Assembly: GCA_963665545.2 (NCBI GenBank)
Contig: CAXXKZ010000015.1
Coordinates: forward strand, 86,109 to 150,108
Direction of reading: 5' to 3'
Source of the DNA: G963665545 sp963665545
GTDB taxonomy: Bacteria > Pseudomonadota > Gammaproteobacteria > Xanthomonadales > SZUA-36
Length of the DNA stretch: 64,000 nucleotides
A program made the translations under genes and the position numbers. Below the pieces are notes generated by a model. It had not been told where the DNA came from. It made no database searches and saw only the letters and a list, made by a program, of their open reading frames with translations. Within the stretch, counting starts at the first letter, position 1; the number at the start of each line of letters is the position of its first letter. Below are positions 17,913 to 26,781 of the stretch, one piece after another.

Positions 17913-19013
17913 ATGAAATTCAGCATCCAAAGAGAAGTCCTGTTGCAGCCGTTCAGCCAAGTTGTTGGCGTTGTTGAGCGCAGGCAAACCCTCCCCGTGC
18001 TGGCAAACTTTCTGCTCAGTGCGCGTTCCGGAGAATTGTCGGTTACGGGCACGGACATGGAGGTCGAGTTGATTACCACTGCAGAGGCGAATGTGCAGCA
18101 GGAAGGTGAGACTACTGTGCCGGCAAGGAAAATGCTGGACATCGTGCGGGCGCTGCCAGATGGGGCGTCTATCAGCGTAGTGCTCGAAGGGGACAAAGCC
18201 GTTCTAGCGTCAGGCCGCAGCAAATTTACACTGGCAACCTTACCGGCTACCGAGTTTCCCGCTACTGACCAGGTTGAAACACTCGATCATATCTCCATTT
18301 CGGAGGGCAAGCTGAAACCCCTGTTGGACAAGACATCCTTTGCCATGGCTAACCAGGATGTGCGCTATTACCTCAATGGTTTGCTGTTCGAATTTAGCGC
18401 TGGAAAACTCAGAACAGTGGCTACCGATGGGCACCGTCTGGCCGTTTGTGACCTTGAGGAACCGGTCAATCTGCAGCAGGACCGGCAAATCATTGTGCCT
18501 AGAAAAGGTGTGCTGGAGATGGCGCGAATGTTGTCCGACAGCGATGATTTGGTAGAGTTTGCGATTGGCAAGAATCACGTGCGACTGGTAAAAGAAAAGA
18601 CCGTTTTTACCTCAAAATTGATCGATGGCCGGTTCCCTGACTACGAAGCTGTTATTCCGGTGGGTACTGATCGAAAAATCAATATTGAACGCAATGGCTT
18701 TATGCGCGCGCTGCAACGGGCAGCCATCCTTTCCAACGAAAAGTACCGCGGCGTGCGTCTCGAAGCCAGTGGCAACTCCCTCAAAATCGTGGCTCATAAT
18801 CCACAGCATGAAGAGGCCGTTGAAGAGGTCGAGGCGGATTTAAACTTTGATCAACTGGCGGTCGGCTTCAATGTCACATATTTACTGGAGGCGTTGACGG
18901 CGCTGGATGCGGATGATGTGATCATGGAACTGCGTGATGCCAACAGCAGTTGCCTGGTGTCGGCCCGAGAAGGCGGATTGGATCGGCACGTCGTAATGCC
19001 TTTGAAGCTTTAA
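17913..19013 (+). CDS. dnaN: DNA polymerase III beta sliding clamp
   Basis: A 366-residue clamp that tethers polymerases to DNA. It starts MKFSIQREVLLQPFSQVVGVVERRQ and has three repeated clamp folds; RFPDYEAVIP is a typical segment. The C-terminus ends RHVVMPLKL, which is the conserved protein-binding tail. It follows the candidate origin and precedes recF with a 44-base gap. Confidence 0.97.
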   Translation: MKFSIQREVLLQPFSQVVGVVERRQTLPVLANFLLSARSGELSVTGTDMEVELITTAEANVQQEGETTVPARKMLDIVRALPDGASISVVLEGDKAVLASGRSKFTLATLPATEFPATDQVETLDHISISEGKLKPLLDKTSFAMANQDVRYYLNGLLFEFSAGKLRTVATDGHRLAVCDLEEPVNLQQDRQIIVPRKGVLEMARMLSDSDDLVEFAIGKNHVRLVKEKTVFTSKLIDGRFPDYEAVIPVGTDRKINIERNGFMRALQRAAILSNEKYRGVRLEASGNSLKIVAHNPQHEEAVEEVEADLNFDQLAVGFNVTYLLEALTALDADDVIMELRDANSSCLVSAREGGLDRHVVMPLKL

Positions 19014-19057
19014 CGCGTATATTGAATGGGAAGACCCTACCCAATCCCGGCACCTCA

Positions 19058-20119
19058 TTGCACATACTGAATCTCCAGATTGAAGATTTCCGAAATCTGG
19101 AGTCCATTGATATCAATCCACACAAATCGCTCAACCTTTTCAGCGGAGAAAACGGCGCCGGCAAGACCAGCATCCTGGAATCGCTGGTCGTACTGGCCAA
19201 GGGCCGGTCTTTCCGTACGCCACAGGCTGCCGAGTTGGTGCGTGTGGGTCAAACCTGCTTCAGGGTGGTCGCTCAATTACGCGATGAAACGGGTACCAAG
19301 CAGCGTCTGGGACTGGAAAGAAATGCGCAGGGATGGCGCGCGCGCCGTAACGGGCAAGATGTCAAGCAGATTTCCGAATTGGCAGAAGGCTTGCCCCTGG
19401 TGATCATGGAACCCAACAGCCATTTATTGGTGAATGGGCCTCCGGAAGGGCGGCGCAAATTTCTCGATTGGGGCGTGTTCCACGTGGAACCTGGCTACCT
19501 GGCGTCTTTCAGACGTTATACGCGAGCGTTGAAGCAGCGCAATGCAGCGCTGCGATTGCGCCAATTTGTAACCATAGAGGGCCTGGATGTCCAACTGCTG
19601 GAGGCCGCCGCCCACATCAACCGCGCCAGGAGGGCCTATACGAAATCGCTGGCCGAGCCGTTTGCCAGACTGGTCTCCGAAATCGGCCTGTCTGCGACCA
19701 CCGTCGGCCTGCGTTATCGTCAGGGATGGGCCGGCGAAAGTCTTGAAAAGGCGCTTGAGACGAGCAAGACCAGGGATATCGAGCGTGGCATGACCGGACC
19801 CGGCCCCCATCGAGCCGATCTGGGACTGGTCATCGAGGGTATCTCGGCGCGTAACCAGCTGTCACGAGGTGAGCAAAAGACGCTTGCTGCAGCGTTGGTA
19901 CTGGCTCAGGCGTCCTGCCAGGCAGAACGGGGCGCTACGCCCTTGATTCTGTTGGATGATTTGGCTTCGGAATTTGATACTGAACACCTGCATGCCGTAT
20001 TGAAATTGGCCCTGGCCATCGGCGGTCAGGTCTGGTTATGTGGCACGACTTGTCCCGATCCGGCAGTGGATCACAAATTGTTCCACGTGGAACATGGGAA
20101 GGTCTCAGAACTGGTATAA
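19058..20119 (+). CDS. recF: DNA replication and repair protein RecF
   Basis: An SMC-like ATPase acting in gap repair with RecO and RecR. The TTG at 19058 gives LHILNLQIEDFRNLESIDI, which lines up with the normal RecF N-terminus (353 residues); the frame extends upstream to 18950 inside dnaN without conserved sequence. Walker A is SGENGAGKTSILE, the signature LSRGEQKTLAAAL and Walker B TPLILLDDLASEFD. Two FHVE segments (VFHVEPGY and LFHVEHGK) are encoded by perfect parS palindromes. Confidence 0.95.
   Translation: MHILNLQIEDFRNLESIDINPHKSLNLFSGENGAGKTSILESLVVLAKGRSFRTPQAAELVRVGQTCFRVVAQLRDETGTKQRLGLERNAQGWRARRNGQDVKQISELAEGLPLVIMEPNSHLLVNGPPEGRRKFLDWGVFHVEPGYLASFRRYTRALKQRNAALRLRQFVTIEGLDVQLLEAAAHINRARRAYTKSLAEPFARLVSEIGLSATTVGLRYRQGWAGESLEKALETSKTRDIERGMTGPGPHRADLGLVIEGISARNQLSRGEQKTLAAALVLAQASCQAERGATPLILLDDLASEFDTEHLHAVLKLALAIGGQVWLCGTTCPDPAVDHKLFHVEHGKVSELV
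19477..19490. promoter_or_regulatory. parS site 1 (ParB-binding centromere)
   Basis: GTTCCACGTGGAAC is a perfect 14-base palindrome identical to the Pseudomonas-type parS core. It lies inside recF about 1.6 kb from the candidate origin. Confidence 0.8.
20080..20093. promoter_or_regulatory. parS site 2 (ParB-binding centromere)
   Basis: A second perfect GTTCCACGTGGAAC, here extended to a 16-base palindrome (TGTTCCACGTGGAACA, 20079-20094). It sits at the 3' end of recF, 603 bases from site 1. Confidence 0.8.
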
Positions 20120-20120
20120 T
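20115..20120 (+). promoter_or_regulatory. Possible gyrB promoter -10 (TATAAT)
   Basis: A perfect TATAAT ends one base after the recF stop codon, 144 bases before gyrB. No good -35 lies 16-18 bases upstream, so the assignment is weak. The 143-base leader of gyrB shows no other clear element. Confidence 0.35.
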
Positions 20121-20263
20121 ATGCCGGTGAAAAATTGCCTTACGCCGGCCATGCGCATCAAGATTCTGGCTGGGTCCCGGCGAGATCCCTACCAGCTGAA
20201 CACAGTACGCTGAAACCCTAATTTTCTCAGTGGGTTACGGCGCACAAATAGAGCGACGGAAGT

Positions 20264-22666
20264 ATGAGCAATAACCAATATGATTCCTCCAATATCAAGG
20301 TCCTCAAAGGCCTGGATGCGGTCAGAAAGAGGCCGGGTATGTTCATTGGTGATACCGATGATGGTACCGGGCTACACCACATGGTTTTCGAGGTTGTCGA
20401 TAACTCCATTGACGAGGCGCTCGCCGGCCATTGTGACGCGATAAAGGTCACCATTCACGCCGATGACGCCATCAGCATTGAAGACAATGGCCGTGGCGTG
20501 CCGGTGGATATTCACGAAGAAGAGGGTCGATCTGCAGCCGAGGTCATCATGACCGTGCTGCATGCCGGCGGGAAATTCGACGACGACTCCTACAAAGTGT
20601 CTGGCGGTTTGCACGGTGTGGGTGTCTCAGTGGTCAATGCGCTTTCAGCAGAGCTGCAACTGAAGATCATGCGCGAAGGCAAAAATTGGCGGCAGACTTA
20701 TCATCTCGGCGTCCCGGAAGCGCCGTTGGCGGCCGACGGGTCCAGCAGCGAGAGTGGTACCAAAATATATTTCCGACCCAGTCATGAAATTTTTTCGAGT
20801 GTGATTTTCCACTACGACATATTGGTCAAGCGCCTGAGAGAACTGAGCTTTCTAAACAGCGGTGTCCGAATTGAGATATTGGATGAGCGCAGCGGTAAGT
20901 CGGATGTTTTTGAATACAAAGGCGGTATCAAATCGTTTGTCGAGCACCTCAGTCGAAACAAAAGTCCGCTGCACCCGACCGTATTCTACATCACCGCTGA
21001 GGCCAGTGATATCACGCTAGAGTTGGCCATGCAGTGGACCGATGCCTACCAGGAATCGGTTTTCTGCTTCACCAATAATATACCGCAAAAAGACGGCGGC
21101 GCACATCTGGCGGGCTTCAGGGCTGCACTGACACGCACCATTAATAACTATATTGAAGAATCGGGCATCGCCAAGAAGGACAAAGTTTCCACCACCGGAG
21201 ACGATGCCCGGGAAGGTCTGGTTGCCGTGCTCTCGATCAAGGTGCCGGACCCCAAGTTCTCCTCCCAAACCAAGGACAAGCTGGTATCTTCTGAGGTCAA
21301 GCCGGTGGTTGAATCTCTGGTCGGGAAAAATTTGCGGGATTTCCTGATGGAAAATCCGGGCGAAGCGAAGGCCATCACATCCAAGGTGGTCGAAGCGGCA
21401 CGGGCCCGCGAGGCTGCGCGCAAAGCGCGTGAAATGACCCGCCGAAAGGGTGTACTGGACGTGGCCGGACTGCCGGGAAAACTGGCAGACTGTCAGGAAA
21501 AGGACCCCGCCTTGTGTGAAATTTTCCTGGTGGAGGGCGACTCCGCTGGCGGATCGGCCAAGCAGGGCCGGAATCGGCGAAACCAGGCCATTCTGCCGCT
21601 GAAAGGCAAAATCCTCAACGTCGAAAAGGCGCGTTTTGACAAAATGCTGCTGTCGGCTGAAGTGGGCACCCTGATCACGGCGTTGGGTTGTGGCATTGGC
21701 CGCGATGAGTTCGATCCTGACAAACTGCGCTACCACCACATCATCATCATGACCGATGCTGATGTTGACGGTTCCCACATCCGCACCTTGTTGTTGACTT
21801 TTTTCTATCGGCAAATGCCGGAACTGATTGAGCGCGGACATATATACATCGGTCAACCACCGTTATATAAAATCAAGCAAGGTAAACAGGAGCACTATCT
21901 CAAAGATGACGCTGAGTTAAACGATTACCTGCTGGCGCGGGCGCTTGATTCCGCCCAGCTAAGTTACGATCCAGATTCCCCTCCGCTGCAAGGCGAAGCG
22001 CTCGAGCAATTGATGCGGGATTACCTGGTAGTGAGCCAAACCAATCAACGATTGTCGCGTCGATATGACGAGCTATTTTTGAAGCATATCGTTGATGTGG
22101 AACGCTTTTCTATTGATTGGGACGATAACGACAAACAGGGTTGGTGCGATCGCCTGGCGGAGAAAATGAATGCCGAGGCGCCCCCCAGTGTCAGCTATGA
22201 AATTGAAGTCGTGCAAAGCGATTTGGGTGCGGACCTATGCCTGCGGCGCACCACCTATGGGGTTGCCGATGAAAAGCGCATCCGTCGGGACTTTTTCATG
22301 GGGCCGGAGTATCGCCTGATCGGTGGATTGGCCGACACGCTTAGTGGACTGTTGCAGGACGGGGCCGAAGTCCGCAGGGGCGCGTCGTCTTCGCCGGTGG
22401 CTAACTTTGGTGAGGCTTATGAATGGCTGATGAAAGAAAGCCGTAAGGGACGCACGATCCAGCGGTTCAAAGGCCTGGGTGAAATGAATCCGGAGCAACT
22501 TTGGGATACCACGGTAAATCCGGAAACCCGACGTCTGCTAAAGGTCACTATCGAGGATGCAGTTGGCGCCGATGAGATTTTCACCACTTTAATGGGCGAT
22601 GAAGTGGAGCCGCGGCGGAACTTCATTGAAAAGCACGCGCTGGACGTGACCAACCTGGATGTGTGA
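20264..22666 (+). CDS. gyrB: DNA gyrase subunit B
   Basis: ATPase and TOPRIM subunit of gyrase, 800 residues, the usual length for the gammaproteobacterial form with an inserted domain. ATG 20264 follows GGAAG. The GHKL ATPase region shows RPGMFIGDTDDGTGLHHMVFEVVDN and ADDAISIEDNGRGVPVDIH. The TOPRIM region shows EGDSAGGSAKQGRNR and the metal motif TDADVDGSHIRTLLLTFFYR. Residues ~570-730 are the insertion, and the tail has RFKGLGEMNPEQLWDTT. It ends the rightward origin block. Confidence 0.98.
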   Translation: MSNNQYDSSNIKVLKGLDAVRKRPGMFIGDTDDGTGLHHMVFEVVDNSIDEALAGHCDAIKVTIHADDAISIEDNGRGVPVDIHEEEGRSAAEVIMTVLHAGGKFDDDSYKVSGGLHGVGVSVVNALSAELQLKIMREGKNWRQTYHLGVPEAPLAADGSSSESGTKIYFRPSHEIFSSVIFHYDILVKRLRELSFLNSGVRIEILDERSGKSDVFEYKGGIKSFVEHLSRNKSPLHPTVFYITAEASDITLELAMQWTDAYQESVFCFTNNIPQKDGGAHLAGFRAALTRTINNYIEESGIAKKDKVSTTGDDAREGLVAVLSIKVPDPKFSSQTKDKLVSSEVKPVVESLVGKNLRDFLMENPGEAKAITSKVVEAARAREAARKAREMTRRKGVLDVAGLPGKLADCQEKDPALCEIFLVEGDSAGGSAKQGRNRRNQAILPLKGKILNVEKARFDKMLLSAEVGTLITALGCGIGRDEFDPDKLRYHHIIIMTDADVDGSHIRTLLLTFFYRQMPELIERGHIYIGQPPLYKIKQGKQEHYLKDDAELNDYLLARALDSAQLSYDPDSPPLQGEALEQLMRDYLVVSQTNQRLSRRYDELFLKHIVDVERFSIDWDDNDKQGWCDRLAEKMNAEAPPSVSYEIEVVQSDLGADLCLRRTTYGVADEKRIRRDFFMGPEYRLIGGLADTLSGLLQDGAEVRRGASSSPVANFGEAYEWLMKESRKGRTIQRFKGLGEMNPEQLWDTTVNPETRRLLKVTIEDAVGADEIFTTLMGDEVEPRRNFIEKHALDVTNLDV

Positions 22667-22711
22667 CCCCCTTGGCTTTTGCCGGAAGTGGTGGGCTGGC
22701 TAAATTGCCGG

Positions 22712-23191
22712 TCAATTGTCGGTCAATTGCCGCTTCATCGCAGCAAGTTTCATTTCGAGGGTGTTGGCGCGGGTCAGATGTTTGGCACGAATGCCCAGAG
22801 ACAGCGCCGCTTGCACGAATTTTCCACTGCCACTCAACAGATGGCAATGATCAGACTTTAGCGCATAGCGGTTGAGTATATCAGTAAGCGCTTCTTCTCG
22901 ATTCCTTCTCTGCGTCAGTAGAGACTTCCTGACATAGTAAACCCCATCGAGATTTCCACCAGCGTCGTTAAGCTGGCTGCGAATACTGTCTGAACCGAGC
23001 AGGGCGGCATCAACACGGTCGCTATCTGGAAGCCAGCGATCCGGTTGGCGGGCCGTGGCGAGTATGAGAAATCTGTGGCGGCTAAACCAGGCAATTAGCT
23101 GATATACGCTGGCTCCCTGGCGCGCATAAGCCGCCTGAATATCATCCCTGCTAATCAGCAATAGCCTGTGTTCAGGGGTTCTACTGATCAT
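22712..23191 (-). CDS. GmhB-like HAD-family protein lacking catalytic residues (predicted pseudoenzyme)
   Basis: A 159-residue protein starting 6 bases after the glyS stop, in the position of gmhB in glyQ-glyS-gmhB operons. Several segments follow GmhB (heptose bisphosphate phosphatase) by eye: FLILATARQPDRW for the VVVATNQSG strand, NDAGGNLDGVYYV for the ADAGG-x-DG segment, and ILNRYALKSDHCHLLSGSGKFVQAA for the late HAD motif. The nucleophile motif D-x-D-G is ISRDD here (first Asp replaced by Ser), the zinc-loop Cys residues and C-R-K-P-K-P-G motif are absent, and the G-D-S motif reads SGS. It should therefore be unable to form the aspartyl-phosphate. Function is unknown; it may bind a sugar phosphate or be decaying. 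No frameshift is present. Confidence 0.65.
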   Translation of the reverse strand: MISRTPEHRLLLISRDDIQAAYARQGASVYQLIAWFSRHRFLILATARQPDRWLPDSDRVDAALLGSDSIRSQLNDAGGNLDGVYYVRKSLLTQRRNREEALTDILNRYALKSDHCHLLSGSGKFVQAALSLGIRAKHLTRANTLEMKLAAMKRQLTDN

Positions 23192-23197
23192 CGCGGG

Positions 23198-25315
23198 CTA
23201 AGCCAGCACCGACAGATCTGCGATCTGATCAAATTGCTGTTTCAGGCGACTCAGCAAAGCCAGACGGTTGGTCCGCGTTCGCCGGTCCTCATCCATTACC
23301 ATGACTTCATCAAAGAAGCGATCGACCGGCGTTCTCAGCGCGGCCAAGCGGCCCAGTGCGGCGTCATATGCGCCCTTGGCGAGTAAAGGCACAAGGTCGC
23401 TCTCCGAAGCAATTAATTCGTCGAAAAGTCGCCTTTCTTCGCCTAAAAGAAGTGCATCTTCGTTTATTTCCCCAATAACATCGTGCTCTGCCTTGCGCAG
23501 AATGTTACCGATCCGTTTATTGGCTGCCGCCAGGCTGCTGCCCGCCTCCGATCCCATGAACTCAACCAGCGCCCGCAAGCGCACGTACAAATCGTCAAAG
23601 GTGGTCCACGGAGCGCTGCTGGCTGCATTGATGAGTTCGACGGTGAAACCCAGCGCCTGGAAATGGTTTTTCGCCCGCTGGTTGATGAAGTGACGAATCT
23701 CAGTCTGAAGTTTCTCGGAAACGTCAATTCGTGGCGCCAGTGACAGGGCGCCCAATTGCATCAGTTGATCGACATTCAGGTTTAGTTTTGCTTCCAGAAG
23801 AATCCGCACGAGTCCAAGCGCAGAGCGCCTTAACGCAAAGGGGTCCCTGTTTCCGGTCGGCTTTAGCCCGGCGGCGAAAATTCCCACCAGTGTGTCGATG
23901 CGGTCCGCCAGGGAGACAATTTGCCCGGCCGGGGATAGGGGAATTGCATCGCCTGAAAAGCGCGGTGAGTAGTGCTCTCCGATAGCGACAGCGACGTCAT
24001 CTGGCTCATCGCTGAGCGCTGCATAGAATCTGCCCATCGTACCTTGGAGTTCGGGAAATTCCCCGACCATTTGGGTCACGAGGTCGCATTTTGCGAGTTC
24101 ACCCGCCCTCGAAGCGACACTGCCATCGGAGCCAATTAAATCCGCTATCTCCCGTGATAATGAAGCTAAGCGTCTTGATTTGTCTCCAAGTGTGCCAATG
24201 TTTTCTTGATATACAACACGGTCGAGTTGCCCGCCATAGCTCGCCAAGGAGATTTTTTGATCCTGTTCGAAGAAAAACTGTGCGTCCGCCAGCCGCGGGC
24301 GCATAACGCGCTCGAATCCACAGCGCACGGCGTCGATATCCTTACTATCAAGATTGGCGATGGCCACAAAGGAATTGGAAATGGAGACATTGCCAGCGGG
24401 CCCTTCGGCGTCATCCGATCCCTGACTTTGGACGGGAAAGAACTTCTGATGGTCCTGCATGCTGGCAATCAGTGCCGCATGCGGTACCTGCAAGAACGCT
24501 TCATCGAAGGAACAGGCGATAGCGACCGGCCATTCCACCAGGTTGGTCACTTCCTGCAGCAGGGTGGGGTCGATCAGTGCGGCCGGCGCAACGGCCAGTG
24601 TGCCCTGCCTGATGTTATCGCGGCGCTCGTCCTGGTCGGCAAGTACGTGGGCACGCCGGAGTGTTTCCAAATACTCGCTCGCATTGGCCAGCACGTGAGG
24701 CCCAGGACCATGTACACGGTGCCCCAGGGTCGTTCTGCCTGCCTGCTTGCCCAGGACGTTCACCGACAGCAGTGTGTCGCCGTGCAGCACCAAGAGCCAG
24801 TGTACGGGACGAACAAAACTGAAGTCGTGATCGGCCCAGCGCATGGGGCGCGGTACAGGTAGCTGCTTGAGGGCTTGCTCAAGTGCCGCCTGAAGGACTT
24901 CCTGAAGCGGCTTTCCGGGCACGAGCATGCGGCAGTAAAGCCACTCGCCCTTGTCTGTCTTCAAGGTCTCCAGCGTCTCCACCGGGCGCCCGACGGAGCG
25001 GGCGAATCCCTCAGCCGCTGCTGTGGGTCTGCCTTCGGCGTCATAGGCGGCCTGGACCGCGGGGCCGCGACGCTCCTGGTCGACATCGGGCTGCTGGGCA
25101 GCCACCTCGGACAAGAAAACGGCCAGCCTTCGGGGTGTCGACCAGGCGCGGGAGTCACTTCTCGAAAAAGTGATGTTGTGGTTTTCCAAAGCCTGGCAGA
25201 GGGAAGCGAACAAAGACTTCCTCAACGTGTCCAGTGCTTTGGGCGGCAACTCCTCGCAGCCGATCTCAATCAGCAGGTCGTGGCTGGTCGTGGCACTGTC
25301 TTGCGAATCAGTCAT
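23198..25315 (-). CDS. glyS: Glycyl-tRNA synthetase beta subunit
   Basis: A 705-residue subunit of the bacterial alpha2-beta2 GlyRS, carrying the tRNA-binding and HD-like parts. The N-terminus SHDLLIEIGCEELPPKALDTLR and the internal PKPMRW-type segment (VPRPMRWADHDFSFVRPVHWLL) are typical. The C-terminal DALR-type anticodon-binding domain ends FDEVMVMDEDRRTRTNRLALL. Its start overlaps the glyQ stop by 8 bases, which indicates translational coupling. Confidence 0.97.
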   Translation of the reverse strand: MTDSQDSATTSHDLLIEIGCEELPPKALDTLRKSLFASLCQALENHNITFSRSDSRAWSTPRRLAVFLSEVAAQQPDVDQERRGPAVQAAYDAEGRPTAAAEGFARSVGRPVETLETLKTDKGEWLYCRMLVPGKPLQEVLQAALEQALKQLPVPRPMRWADHDFSFVRPVHWLLVLHGDTLLSVNVLGKQAGRTTLGHRVHGPGPHVLANASEYLETLRRAHVLADQDERRDNIRQGTLAVAPAALIDPTLLQEVTNLVEWPVAIACSFDEAFLQVPHAALIASMQDHQKFFPVQSQGSDDAEGPAGNVSISNSFVAIANLDSKDIDAVRCGFERVMRPRLADAQFFFEQDQKISLASYGGQLDRVVYQENIGTLGDKSRRLASLSREIADLIGSDGSVASRAGELAKCDLVTQMVGEFPELQGTMGRFYAALSDEPDDVAVAIGEHYSPRFSGDAIPLSPAGQIVSLADRIDTLVGIFAAGLKPTGNRDPFALRRSALGLVRILLEAKLNLNVDQLMQLGALSLAPRIDVSEKLQTEIRHFINQRAKNHFQALGFTVELINAASSAPWTTFDDLYVRLRALVEFMGSEAGSSLAAANKRIGNILRKAEHDVIGEINEDALLLGEERRLFDELIASESDLVPLLAKGAYDAALGRLAALRTPVDRFFDEVMVMDEDRRTRTNRLALLSRLKQQFDQIADLSVLA

Positions 25316-26213
25316 GTCGCTGCGCTGCGTGGTTGGCGCTGAGCGCAGGAAAGCCCAGGGACTCGCGCGACGTGTAATAGCATTGAGCCACGCGCTTGGC
25401 GAGGTCGCGCACGCGCAGTATGAATCGCTGGCGTTCGGTCACGGAAATGGCTTTCCGAGCATCGAGCAGGTTAAACGTGTGTGAAGCTTTGAGCACCTGG
25501 TCATAGGCCGGCAGCGGCAGATTTTCGTCCACCAGTTTGCGGGCTTCAGATTCGCACACATCAAACCACTTGAACAGGGCGTCAACATCGGCCAACTCAA
25601 AATTGTACCTGGACTGTTCAACTTCGTTTTGATGGAACACATCACCATAGGTCACCGTTTGACCTTCGTGCTCGCTCCAGACCAGGTCGAAGACGCTGTC
25701 GACGTTTTGGATGTACATCGCCAGGCGCTCTGTGCCATATGTAATTTCGCCCATCACCGGCCGGCACTCCAGCCCGCCAACCTGCTGAAAATAGGTGAAC
25801 TGGGATACTTCCATGCCGTTGAGCCAAACCTCCCAGCCCAAACCCCAGGCACCCAGGGTTGGAGATTCCCAATTGTCCTCGACAAAACGAATGTCGTGGA
25901 CGCCAGAATCTATGCCGACCGCACGAAGTGAGCCGAGGTAGAGTTCCTGGATGTCTTCGGGTGACGGTTTGAGCGCCACCTGGTATTGGTAGTAGTGTTG
26001 CAGGCGATTGGGATTATCGCCGTAGCGTCCATCTGTAGGACGCCTGCTGGGTTGAACGTAGGCGGCTCGCCAGGGTTCCGGGCCAATGGCACGCAGAAAG
26101 GTCGCCGGGTGGAAGGTGCCGGCACCGACCTCCAGGTCCAGCGGCTGCAGCACCACGCAGCCCTGTTCGGCCCAATAGGTCTCGAGTTGTCTCAAAAAGC
26201 TTTGGAATGTCAT
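25308..26213 (-). CDS. glyQ: Glycyl-tRNA synthetase alpha subunit
   Basis: A 301-residue catalytic subunit that activates glycine. It begins MTFQSFLRQLETYWAEQGCV and contains the class II motifs, including EVGAGTFHPATFLRAIGPEPW and YVQPSRRPTDGRYGDNPNRLQ. Length matches the family. It is the first gene of the glyQ-glyS-HAD operon and reads toward gyrB. Confidence 0.98.
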   Translation of the reverse strand: MTFQSFLRQLETYWAEQGCVVLQPLDLEVGAGTFHPATFLRAIGPEPWRAAYVQPSRRPTDGRYGDNPNRLQHYYQYQVALKPSPEDIQELYLGSLRAVGIDSGVHDIRFVEDNWESPTLGAWGLGWEVWLNGMEVSQFTYFQQVGGLECRPVMGEITYGTERLAMYIQNVDSVFDLVWSEHEGQTVTYGDVFHQNEVEQSRYNFELADVDALFKWFDVCESEARKLVDENLPLPAYDQVLKASHTFNLLDARKAISVTERQRFILRVRDLAKRVAQCYYTSRESLGFPALSANHAAQRHD

Positions 26214-26313
26214 GCACCGCGCCGGATAAACACCAATCGGTCAGTATATCCGTTGCGCCATTACGAAAGAAGAACTCCACGCCAGGGGGCGCCGGCCCGG
26301 GCGCCTTATGCGC

Positions 26314-26772
26314 CTAAGCGGGTGATGCCGGTTCTGCTTCGATGACGAATACCACGCCATCGACGTCAGTGACACGTACCTTGGTGCCGGCCGGCAAATC
26401 GGGGCCCTTGACCCGCCAGGTTGAATCATCCACCTGGACCTTGCCGACGCCGTTTTCGATGGCGTGATCCAGCGTGAAGATTCGTCCAAGATACTGGCGG
26501 CCACGTTGGTTCAGCAGGGGCTGATCGGATTCTGAGACATTGGTTTCCCGATACTTCCGCCAGGCAATCACCGCAACGATTGAAAGCATCCCAAACAAGA
26601 TGAGCTGGAGTTCTATGGGCTGCCTGGGAAATACCAGTACCAGGAAGCCCACTGCAGAGGCAGCAATGCCCAGCCACAGGAAGAAGTAAACGGGCGCCGA
26701 GAGTTCGAGTATCAGCATTACACCGGCCAGTATCCACCAGTGCCAGAAAACGATTTGTTCTAACCAGTACAT
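26314..26772 (-). CDS. NfeD-family membrane protein
   Basis: A 152-residue protein with two or three N-terminal membrane segments (WHWWILAGVMLILELSAPVYFFLWLGIAASAVGFLVLVF) and a C-terminal OB-fold NfeD domain (LGRIFTLDHAIENGVGKVQVDDSTWRV). It starts 9 bases after the SPFH gene. NfeD partners of SPFH proteins help organise membrane microdomains and protein quality control. Confidence 0.9.
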   Translation of the reverse strand: MYWLEQIVFWHWWILAGVMLILELSAPVYFFLWLGIAASAVGFLVLVFPRQPIELQLILFGMLSIVAVIAWRKYRETNVSESDQPLLNQRGRQYLGRIFTLDHAIENGVGKVQVDDSTWRVKGPDLPAGTKVRVTDVDGVVFVIEAEPASPA

Positions 26773-26781
26773 GGCGCGACC

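Noticed and set aside
20121..20213. 30-codon frame between recF and gyrB
   Set aside because: It starts at the base after TATAAT with no ribosome site and has no membrane-like or conserved sequence.
21017..21856. Open frame of 279 codons antisense to gyrB
   Set aside because: gyrB is certain on the other strand; the antisense product shows no family features.
24206..24862. Open frame of 218 codons on the plus strand inside glyS
   Set aside because: It is antisense to a well-supported gene, has no recognisable protein sequence, and long antisense frames are expected at this base composition.
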